This document shows positions 27,411-39,400 of a stretch of 64,000 nt of DNA, piece after piece. Each line of letters begins with the position of its first letter. Within the stretch, counting starts at the first letter, position 1. The notes beneath the pieces were generated by a model that did not search any database, was not told where the DNA came from, and saw only the letters and a list, made by a program, of their open reading frames with translations. The position numbers and the translations under genes were made by a program. Source of the stretch: Sipunculus nudus (Eukaryota; Annelida; Sipuncula; Golfingiida; Sipunculidae). The DNA lies in assembly GCA_026874595.1 (NCBI GenBank), contig CM049306.1, positions 39,434,019-39,498,018 of the forward strand, written 5' to 3'.

Positions 27411-27457
<47 letters not shown>

Positions 27458-30400
27458 ATTATATAAAATTGATATGAATACTGGATTGGTCTCTGTGTGT
27501 AACAGCTTGATAATGATGACATATCAGTATCATTGGTTTATCAATTTATTTTAAAAATTTGAAATGTGTATCATGATACTGTGTATCATCATTACATTTC
27601 CATCCCAATAATATAAGCATAGATAATAATTGATTTCAAACAATGCATAAGTATACAAATTGAACATGGCAGATATAATCTTTTAACAGTATAGATATAT
27701 GGTCACCATACTTCTTTTCCATTGCCCATTAATCATATAACTTCATTAGAAATTAATAACCTACTAATATAAACAAAAAGATTTAGTCTAAAATTTTCTT
27801 TGTGTTAAATTATAAAATTAAATGATACAGAACAAGCAAAAAAGTGGAGTTGAGGTTTAAGAGGAACATGTTGACTCCAGAAAGCCAGGGCCTGTAATGG
27901 CTCCCTCGTTATAAAACAAAAGTTATAAAAGATTCTTTTAAGTTGAGAAATATATTGGTATAATATAATATATTTATATTTTTATGGATACCTTTATGGT
28001 AACTTTGTGGTAAATATTTTAGAAACGGGAAGAGGAGAAGAGGTGTCGACAGGAGCAAGTGAAGGTGTTGATGCAAATATGCAGGCAGTCCCTAGGTAGG
28101 TCAGGCCATTATATAGTTAAAATCAAAATATTTTCAAGAATCCAGAGTAATAAATATTGGGTGAAATTACAGATTGCTATTTCAAAGGTTTGAAGATTAG
28201 CAGAACACTGAAGAAACAGTTTTGTATATTTAAGCAGTTGGGCACAAATTGATTACAAACTATTGTTGAGAGAAGTAGATAGATTAAATTCAAATGAACA
28301 CCTGCTCTCTGTGTGAACTGTATTGAAATTTGAATAGTTCAAATTGAACAATGTATTTAAGAACAAAGAGCACGCCTATGTATTGAACAAAGTCTTCATT
28401 ATTAAAGTTTGGTTGTTAAATGATTAATACATTAAAAATGTATGAACAGAATAATGAGAAAATTTAAAAAAGCATCAGATATAGGGATGCAAACCCAGAA
28501 CAATAGATAGTGTTCCAAGTTGGTGCCCTGGAATCTTGATTGAAGCTGTGTTATTCCTGAGAACTTTTTCTCTGAAAAATATTTTCAGAAAAACATCCCT
28601 GGACATTGTGGTGTTGCTGCCCTTAAATAAAAAAAAAAAAAGGAAATAACAACAATGCCCCCCCCCCCCCCCCCCGGTGCTGTACGTTCATTTACTAGCT
28701 GACAACTTTCAGTGAATAGCATGTGGAGGGGCGTCATTGTCCTTTGTGACGTCATGAATCACACTCCATGCTACATAGTGTCACATGATATGTCAAAGTG
28801 TAAACAAATGTGCTTTAAAACAACAAAAACACTCATTCTGGGGTTAATTATGTTTGAATTTAAACCAAAATTTTATCACTTGGAGATTTTTACAATACCA
28901 ATCTGTATGATAAATTACAATAACAAATCTTCAAATATCTTGCAGACAAACACACAGAATCGAGTGAAAACAATAACCCTCATGAAATTATGATCAGAAC
29001 AGCTCATTTTAATTATCATAAACTAGCATATTACAGTTATGAACTCAGTAGCAAGGGGCCTGTTGAGCAAACTGTATGAATTCAAATTGCCATTTATTCA
29101 AACTGTTCCTCATAAGAATTATGATTATTTCATTTGATGGATTATAAACTGGGAGTAAAATGACTGTTATCAAAGAAGTGCAGAAGCATAGGATCAGATT
29201 TTTTAATGTTGTATGTAGCTGAGAGAGCCAAGAAGCAAGCCCACTGCTTGATTAATATTGCAGGCCACTTGTGATGGAACATTGTTTTTTATAATGCTGT
29301 TAATTAGTCTTAATGGGGCCTCCATTAGAAAGGCTTCTATGTAGCAGTGTATGCACTGCTGCCCACAATGAAAGTGGGAGGCATTTATAATGCATGTATA
29401 CTATGGAACTTAGGTACCTGCGATAAAATAATTATAACAGCAAATGTATAGTCATGGACATCACTTAACTCAGCGGAATGGGTTGTACGTACTTTTTGGC
29501 TGGACTGTAAAGAAGTATAGTACATTTTAGCCGTGTAAATTTACTGCTGTAATTTTGTTGTCAAATGTTTGTTTTAAAAACTGATAACTTCTCATTCAAT
29601 TCCAAAAGCTTTTCTTAATTAACCATTTATCGTCATTCCATTAACCAACATATGGCTTCACGTTTTTGTCCGACTCTCCATAAATTCATTTGCATCAGCA
29701 GAAAATGGTATACTAGCTATGGGTGTCTTTTTGTTTGCTACGTTTTTAATTTCACAATTTTTGCAAATGGGAAATAATCGCAAATATGAAACCCTCATGA
29801 ATAAGATGCCCAGTCAGCTCAGATGAACAAGAGGGGATGATGCATCTACACAAATGGATTAGTTATAACACTTCTGAAATAGTGGTTCGTTAATAAGCAA
29901 ATAATGTGTGCATGCTTCAGAACTGGCCAAGATAAATATGTATTAATTAACGTGGTAATCATCAGGGGTATATATCCATTGTGATAGAAGTTATAATATA
30001 TATTTCTGTACGAGAAATGAGTGATATAGTGTGAGATTTATTATTATTTTATAATAAATACAAATACTGTTGTACTTTAGACTTGAAAGGTACAATCTCA
30101 AAAATGAAACCCTCGCAAAAAATGTTCTAAATGAAGAAATCGCAAAATGTTAGCCTCATGAATATAAAACCAACAACAGTATCTCTTTTTAATTTGTGTC
30201 TTTTGTATGTTCACTTTAAAAAAAATCTATGAATCTCACAAAGTAAGGTACAGGTTAGATTCAATCAATTTTATTTAGAAAAATAAATTAATTTTTGTAG
30301 TGGATGACAAAAAGAATGCTGAAGGGGAGAAAACTGAAACGGAAGAAAATAGTGAACGGGTTTTGACTGCTGATAGGGTTCTGACTCCCACAAGACCTGT

Positions 30401-33400
30401 TTACCACCGTATGAACTCCTTTGTATCTCCGGAAACATCACCAACCAAACAGATCCTTCGTATGCCCACAACCATAACAGAATCTAGCGAAATTGCCCCA
30501 CCTCAGTCTGCAGGAAGTGAAGCTCTACAAGAGGAGGAAGAAAAGGAAGATGAGGAAGAGGTGCCCATTCAGCATGATGATGAGTTGCCATGGCACCACG
30601 AGCAGTTGTACAAGTTGTACGGAGACGAAGCCAATCGTTTCCTTTACCCGAAGGTTGAACCTAGAACGACAAAGCCTGTCAACACTGATTTTGTAGAAAA
30701 ACATCAAGGTACGTGTTAACTCTGAATTTTAAGTAATTTTCAAACCATAATAATCCAACTTAAATAGATACACTTTCAGGTAATATATAAATATATATAA
30801 GAAACTGAATACAGATAACATATATATACACTTTAATTGTTATATCATCAGCTTCACTGTTCAGTGGTCTCATGTGAACAATGTTCTAAAATATAGGCTG
30901 TTTTAAAGTTTTGCCTGGACTATTTTTATTAAAGGTTCAAGGAATTATCTTTAGTTGATAAACATCAGGTATCAGAAAAAACCCCTTTTAAAGTCCAGAA
31001 AATAACAATAGAATGGTAATTATTATAGTTGCTGTGTCTGTGGCCATATTTAAGTTCCCCATGGGAAGACTGCCTGTATTCCATGAAGAAAAATCATATG
31101 CGATATTGATGAATACAGAAAAATCACAATGCATGTTTCATGGCAGCCATTTTTTTTAAAAAGAATAAGTGCCTTTCACTTTTACAAGATGGTATATTGA
31201 CGAGTAACTCCTTGTAACAGATCCTTGTGCTCTCACAACAAATCATATATTGGGTCAAGTTTACTCATATTGTTACACCTATAGGCTTTGCTCATTGCCA
31301 TGGCAATGACCTCAACATGTCAAAACTTGACTTGGTAGTCTCTTACAGGCAGTATTTATTCTGGTAATGACTGTTCTGCAAGTCATTAGGGATCTTATTT
31401 ATCTGACTAGAAGTGATCAGTTGCCATTTTTGCCATGCTCTGAGGCTCTGGCCTGGCTTGCTCTGCCATACAGTTCAAGTTATACCAACGGAGGGACTTG
31501 TTAGCAGTGATATGGTGGGGGTATCCGCCCTGTCGGTATTCATCAGATTTAATGACAATGGAAACCAGAATCATTATATAATATGATTAAGGAAAGTTGT
31601 AATTGTCTGCCAGGTTCTCCCAGATTTATCACTATAGTCCGTTTCATCCCCTCATGTCCACCTGTTTTTTGCTATGAAAATTTTTATTAGGTACATTTCA
31701 AGGGAAACAATTATAGTGTAGAGGAGAGGATTACAGAACCTAATTTTCAACTAGGTAACTAAATTCCAACCTTATGCCATATTTGAGTAACAGAATTTTC
31801 TGAAAATATGAGAAATCAGTCTACATTTTACAACATATCAGACCCACTTATGGCAGTCAAGGTCATTGGTCACATGCAAAAACAGCCTCAAATGACAGCT
31901 GCTGATTGGATAATCTCATGTAAACACTCTAAAAAATATAACCAGCTAAAACAAAGATGGCTACTTATGGAGGGACACACAATATCTGCCAGATCATGAT
32001 AAAGAAACTAAAATGTTGTGAAACATGAACGGGGGATTTATTGTAAGATTCTAAACTGCCATATTAGGTTGTCACTTCCATATGTTGTTTACTTGGAAAA
32101 TATTGGAAAATATAAACTTTTAAGTAAATCATCTACAAAAAACAGGTGGACAGCAGGTGGTGAAATGGACTATAGCTATACAAGAAACTGGTCCAACCCA
32201 AGCACCTTCATCATCCTGTTTTTAGCTTTAAAAAAAGAGTGATTTTCATCATCCCAAATTAAGTGTTATCAGGCACATAATGTTTATTACTTCTTTTTTT
32301 TTTTGGCACATTTATATGCTTGATTGTTAATTAGTATTATAATGCATGTAATGTTTAGTTATAAATATCTTTTAATATCATGGATATATTTATTATTTAA
32401 TATTGTTGGTCACATTGTTTATTATCTAGTATTGTTAGACACACTGTTTATGACTTAGTATTGTTAGGCATATTATGTTTATTATTTATTATGGTTAGAC
32501 AGATTATGTTTACATCCATTTGAGACATATTTATTAATTAACATTTATTATTAAAATCTTGTATTTAAAATAATTTTAATCCATTACCAACATCATCTTG
32601 TACTAAAATTGTAGTATTGAATATTATATACTGGTACTAATATTTTATAGCTGTGGATATTCTCAAATTACATATTTCTCATAAACAGACACCAGAAAAT
32701 AATTATCACCTTTAGTATATGCAATGCAAGGTGTAATCCTTTCTCAAACATTTTTGCCAGATTTCTAGACTTATCAGACTCTTCAGCCTGAGACATTTAA
32801 CCTTCTTGAACTTAAATGTCTTTAGCTGGATCAGTTTTGACATTTCTGAACTAGATGGTTTTTTAGCTCAGCTGACTATAAGTCATCTGAGCTATAGTAG
32901 TGGTCCATTGTCCTTCGTCTGTCCGTCTGTCCGTCCGTAGATGTGGCACGTTTTGAAACCGTAAGACCTAGGAATCCAAAATTCAGCATAATGTTAGATG
33001 TCCCCAAGATCTCCTACCAAGCCGAAAACTGGGTCTTTGTGACTTTGTTCCTTTGAGAAATTAAGGAAAAACCTCAATTTTTTATTAAAAACCTATTTTC
33101 ACATTTCAGGACTGCCTAATATCAAAACCACTCATCTGTTTTTCCTCATATTTACCATAAATATTCCTCTATATAGTTCCTATGTACATGCCAGAAATAA
33201 GGTCTGTATTGTATAATATAAAAAAAGGTATGGGCTCAAACATAATGCATTTTGTAAAAAATCTTTCTCAGGAAAGATATTTGATCGCTTAACACAAAAC
33301 ATGTTAAAGCTAAGGACTTTTTTTCCAGTAATATCACTTTAATTAATCAAAATTAAATTTTATACCCAAAATTAGATCAAAATCTTTTGAATTTTTTTTT

Positions 33401-36400
33401 AAATATTAGCAAAAATAAAAAATTGGTACCTTAAATTTTGCCCAACTTTGGCCATGGCACGTTTTTTTCCTGTAAGTACTGTGGATTTAATTTTCACAGC
33501 TTTACACATAAGGATTTAGTCTGTTAAAATCTGAAATTTGAAATTAAAGCTGCAAAATAAGGCTAGTTATTGAATTTTTTTTGGAGGCTCTTGTTGTATT
33601 CCCTTACAGTGTCAAGCAGTCCACTTTGGTCACTGTAGGTCATTCAGTGCAGCTTTCTATGCTCCCCAGGGTGTTGGCATAATGTTATGCAATCCCATCA
33701 CTAGGGCAAGCCCTCTCTCCACTGAGTTGAGCTTGATCAGGCTGTCTGCAGTTAATACCATACCACAGGGAGCCTTTTTCTCCCCCCCCCCCCCCCTGTT
33801 GACAGACCTGTACTATGAACTAGATGAATCTTAAAATTAACATTTTTTTCAGCAATGATCAGTAACAACGGAGATCCCTCCCCCCACCCACCCCTTCAAT
33901 ACACAGGACTAATAAACAAGATGAATCTTATAATTTTAATGTTAAATAAATTCTTTTTGATGAGACATGGACAATTTTGATTTTTTTTAAGAAAAAAATT
34001 TCAGGAATTTAATCCTAATATTCAAATGTGATAAAATATTAGGATCTAATGTAAGTGCTAACTGACAAGATTTAAAAAGATATAAATACTTCGTAGCATT
34101 TCATTCATATCTCTTAAAGTTGGCAGGGCCTAGGTGTGAATAACACTGTTAACTTAGTATTAAAATTAGGAATATTGGTCAAACTTTGTGGGATTAATAA
34201 CACTTACCGTAGGCCTATTAGTTCCCTTAGTGCATCACTAAATGGTTAAGCTCATGTCCATTATTCTATAATTTACAGAGTTTCATTTTAGCAGGGCCAT
34301 TTTCTCATAGCTTTTCTAATGAAAATATACATGAAAAACCAAAGAAATAAAAATATTTTGCAGTTACTAATATTTTTCAAAATTCAGCTGAGCGATGTGA
34401 CCCATGGGTCCCTTGTTTGTAGATTTGAACAGCTCAGGGGATCATTACAGTTCACATGTCAGTCCAGACCAATTTTGGTAATTAAGGAACCCTAAATTGT
34501 ATTGAGTCAGAACACAAGGAAATGTCCAAATTTTGGGTCAGCTGTTCTCATGGGGGTCTTCAGGCAGGTCAGGAAGACATATGTCTTTAGTGAATTCTTG
34601 AGAATTTGCAAATTCTTTGACTTTGTGTTGTGACTAGACACAGCAAAGAAGTTAAGGTGTGCTTTCATGTGTTACTTCTGTAGTAATTATCCTATGCTAT
34701 ACCTCAGTGATGGAATATGTCCAAATCTGCCAACAGCTCCTGCAATCAAAATGTTAAAAAAAAAATTAAAATATCACTGAGCTGTCAAGTGGAATGTCTC
34801 CAGCACCAGCTTTTGTATTCAAAGTCTTTCAGTTGTCAGTTTTCATTTGAAAATCTTTACCATGGCCATCCCATTGGATTTTCACTTCTCTTATCCCCAG
34901 ACTGGTGGTCTGGTTTCAGAATCACAGACAGTCCCCAGACAGCATTACAAACAATTCTTGTGAGTGTGATAATTAAAAAAAGTTTGATGGATCTTTTTTC
35001 CAGATTTTTATTTCATATACATAGATTGGTCAGAAGACAAAGCTTATTAAAATTTAAAACTTGAAAAAGTAACCTTGACTTGGTCCATTTTAGTTCAAAT
35101 TTATTTAAGAGTGGTTTGATGGATTGCCCTGAACTTGGGTGTGATCAAAAGAGCTTGGATCTTTCATGTACACACGACTTGTTGGCATTAAAAATGACTG
35201 GTAACACTACCTAAAGCCTTGTCTCGGTGAAATTTTTATCACTCATGCTTCACAAAAAGTACATGCTTTATGGATTGTGCTGAAATTTGGTGTGCCTCTT
35301 GGATTGCTTCATCTGTAGTACAAGAAATGTGGTGTAATAGCCATGGATACCATAGGTATCGATCAATGAATTGAGAATATTTAGAAATGGTTTAAATAAT
35401 TAAAGCAATCTGCTGTAACTGTCTGTTGGTTCATTTATACTGTGTATCGAATGATACAAGAATTTCTGTGAAGAGTAGAATCTTTCATTTCTTGTAATTT
35501 AAGAATACATTTCAAGCCACCAAAGAAAACTTTATTGACAGTTAGAAAAAACAGAGTGAGTTGTTTCCTCTTTATAATTTAAGCAAGCTGCAACTTCTAT
35601 ACTTTTCATTTGAGACCTTTCATTCCAGTTTAGTGAATAAAGGTTTAGGGACTGATAGTTGTGAGTCATTCTTGTGTTCTTTATTTAACTGCAGTTAAAA
35701 CACCACACATTTTATTTTAGATGTTTGATTTCAAGGTAGCGAAGACAAGCCAGGATAGGTGATACGCTGTTGACATTTGGATGACATTGAGTGGCGATAT
35801 GGTGTTCACAAATTTTTGTTCAGGAGAGGGTGAAAACAAAAGGAGATTGTGTCACCCAAGGAAAAATCCATAAACTTAAATCTATATGCAGACCCCCCCG
35901 AAGGGCGTGAATAGGGAGGGGCAGTCCACGTGGCTGACAACACAATGCCAATAGGAAAGGGAATCAATGCCGTTTGCTGTGTCAACAGTAGCCAAGCAGC
36001 ATGGGCCTTATTGGCAGTATGTGCTTGCTGTCTGTTGCCAGCGTTACTGCTCAGTGTTCCTTTGCGCTGTATTGACTGGCATTGCTCATGCAGTGCTGCA
36101 AATATAAACCCGCCTTGTCCTTTTTTCACCCGGACATCCAGCCATCAATTTTTGGAAGTGCTAATGCTGAGAGATAAGTGGCCAGCACTGTTGGTAAATT
36201 TAACGATGATGTACTAACTTCCTGTGTGTTAGGTTTATGGCCAGTTGACTTTGTTTTATCAAAAAGTATTACACTCTCCTTCTATAAGATGATTTAAAAA
36301 AAAAAATTTTATGCCCCTGCCACAAAGTGGCTGGGGCATATAGTTTTACCCATGTTCGTCCTACTTTTGACCATACGACACCTCCTGAACTTAAAAAAAT

Positions 36401-39400
36401 TTACAAAATTTAACAAATGTTTCTAATTTGCCTAGGCGGGGGCATACGGTCGTTCCGACACATCTAGTTTCTTTTTACTTTTGATATATTCTTTTTCGCA
36501 AAGTAAATTATCACAAGTGAGTTATTGTTCTTAAAGTCACACTGTTTTAAGAAAAGAATTCCAAATTTGTATTGGAGCTTCAGTTATTTTGTGACTTTGG
36601 TAGCTAAAGTTTTTTTTCAGATTTATTATAATATTTTATGTTTTTTAATATCTAAAGTAGATATCTGAGGATTTTAACCTTTATAATGTTGGGGATTTAA
36701 GAAGTATGAAGTTACATTCCTGGGAAGCATCAAGTTGAATGGATTTGATGAATATTTATATTTTTAAGATCTTTATAGTAGGGACTTATACTTGATGGGC
36801 ATGGGAATTATTAAACCTTGCTTCTTCCATATTATTTGTATAAAATTGAGAACAAAGGTCCTAAGTTCAATACAAGTAGCTCTAGACTTCTGAATAATTT
36901 CCAGCTCCAGTGCATGTTAAGCTTAAAAGTTAGAAAAATCCAAAAGGATATATGGAATAGGGCTGGCCTATCTTTTGAAGCATGCAAGAGGACAGATAAT
37001 GTAAGCTCTGTCAAGAACAAGTGTTATTTTCTGTGAGGCTGACAAGAAATCAGAGATTATGACTGTGATGACTCTGATGAAATTTTATGAAAAATTTATA
37101 CAATCTTCATCAAGTAGTACAAAAAACTGAACAAGATTTTATGTTACCCTGTATCTCATGGTAAATATATCAGCAGAGTTATTGACAATCCGGTTTAAAT
37201 TTGAAATTGCAATTTTTTTTTAGTGTTTCACATTGGTTCCATTTTTGCGATGTCACCATTGTGCAACTAACGCTGATTAAATTATTCTTTTAATTATTCA
37301 GATGACTTCCCAGTAGAACTCCAAACAAGTGTAAATTCTCATTAATTATTGGCAGATAACATACCAGTAATATCTGATATCTGTGATATTAGTCTTTGAT
37401 TCATGGATATAACATTTAATATGTCATCATATCCGTAATACATATTATTTGCCTATTGACTTACTTTGTTGCTACAGGAAAGGATAATGTATGCCACCGA
37501 GGCTTAAGTGTAAATGAATGCACTTTATAATGTGTAGATTAGGTGTTTAATTTTTAAGGTTTTATTTTCACAATAATATCCATTTTGAGAATATGACAAA
37601 TGAGAAACCCTCCCGAAACAATAATAAAACTGAGCACATTTGAATATGAGGCCTTCTAACTGACGACAGGAGAGTTGGAATATTTTGCGGTACAGGTTTA
37701 CAGATTTAAAGGGGCTCAATCACCAATCTGACCTAAAGGTAATCCCTTGGAGCTTTTATAAAAATAGGCCAGAAAACGTGGAGATCATCGCACACAGGCT
37801 GCTAGTTTTGTTTATAGCAATGTGTTTATTATATGTGGGGGCCCACCAAAAAAAATCAAATCAAATTCAACAAGGGCATCTGGCAGCAAGTCAGATCAGC
37901 CAGCGCTTTGCAAATGGCATTTTGCAACAAGTGACCTTTCTACCTCTGCATATATGCAACCTTCCACCTGAGGTTACATGTTTTTCCCATTTGTCAACAT
38001 TGCTGTGTTTACAAACATGTTGTTGATAAACAAGTTCATACATCCTTTACAAAGGCCAAAAAGAACTTTTCACAACCAACATTACCCTTAGATCATTAAT
38101 ATGTACACAGAGGAAGCCAGAAATCGCATAAATTCTTTTTCAAAGGTAGGTGAATGGACACCTTTAAGTTTTCCTCTATTGATGTTTTCAACAGATCCCT
38201 TATAAGGCTAATTTTCAAAATCACAGTAATTATCATGCACTGGAGACAGATTTGCACTGGATATATATATATATTTGACTGTGACCTGATTTTCATCGTC
38301 ATGAGGGAGAAGGCTTTCTGTTTTAGCTTTTAGATTTATTTCTTTTCTCTTTTTAATTAATTTAATTTGAATTTAACCTCAATTCAGTTTCTACCACTAG
38401 CCAGCTCTATTGCAAATCATTATCATTGTACATGTATTACCCACATACAGATTTAGCAGAGAGTGTCAGCTACCTAGTGGCAAACCAAAAAGAAAAAAAG
38501 AAATTCAATACATTTCACACATTAGGGAACAGCTGTGATAGACAGTGATACATTTATCAGTAGACACCACTGGGGTAAAAAGAACCTTGTTAGAGAAAAA
38601 GCAACAAGTCAATTTAGAGAAGAAGGAAGCTCCACTTATTGTCCGAGGCAGACAGATCAGTGAATCCCTGGTGGCTGTTGCAAGAACCAAACACATGGAA
38701 CCTGCAGTGATGGCGTTGCTGATTTGATATGCACTGATGGATGAGACTCCTGATGGCAAATGAAGATTGAATTCATTCTTGATTGGGTCATGCAGTACAT
38801 GATCCTGTTCCTGGACTCAGGTTCACCTTTCCCACAATTCCCAGGTTTTCACATGATTACTTCAGTGTCAATGAAAAAAAGTCTTCACCATTTTATTGGA
38901 CAGTGTTCTCAGATTACAAAATTCTGATTAATCTAAATCATAGTATTATTTCCATGGAAAACCTGATAGCCAGTGTGTACTCCTTCTCAAAGTGTTTACA
39001 CAGAAAGCTTTTCATTCTTTCAATTTCTTTACACTTTGTATATTTTACTTTGATAAAGATCTTTTACTGTTCCATACTTACTTTATGTATAGTCATATAC
39101 AGTAAAACCTCCTTTTAATGGACAATGTCAGGTCCTGGGCTTTTGAATGCAATAGAGGGGTAACAAAACTATTGTGTATTGTTCAAAGGAACACCTTACT
39201 AGGCTTAGGTGTCTATAATAATGAGGTGCCCATTATTGTGGTGTATATAGTTAAGGTGCCCATAAAAGAGACGTTTCTTGAATAGAGAGGTTTCCATAAT
39301 AGAGATGTCCATAATAGAGATGTGCCTACAGGTATATAATATAAAGATACCCATAATAGAGATGGTTCCATAATAGATGGGTGTATATGATAGAAAGATG

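Larger units (their letters stand above)
3071..28022 (+). other. intron 1, 25 kb, repeat-rich
   Basis: This is the longest intron in the window. It contains a 13-G run at 4300-4312, a minus-strand SINE, a GC-rich hairpin island near 8.8 kb, a tandem repeat interrupted by a Helitron-like element (9.5-11.1 kb), two minisatellites (12.8-13.6 and 17.25-19.26 kb), a TIR element (15.77 kb), short mobile elements at 19.9, 23.4 and 25.1 kb, and TA/CA microsatellites near 26.9 and 27.4 kb. Stretches 3071-6700, 7020-8250, 20050-20690, 21000-23200, 24000-25060 and 25570-26850 show nothing beyond AT-rich sequence and short incidental ORFs. An unrecognised phase 0-0 exon inside it cannot be excluded. Confidence 0.75.

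Noticed and set aside
30525-30707. Minus-strand 60-codon ORF
   Set aside because: It is antisense to exon 3 of the plus-strand gene, which has splice and phase support.
35806-36129. 107-codon minus-strand ORF and overlapping 95-codon plus-strand ORF
   Set aside because: Both are open because of higher GC content. Neither has a domain, a splice context or a repeatable coding signal.
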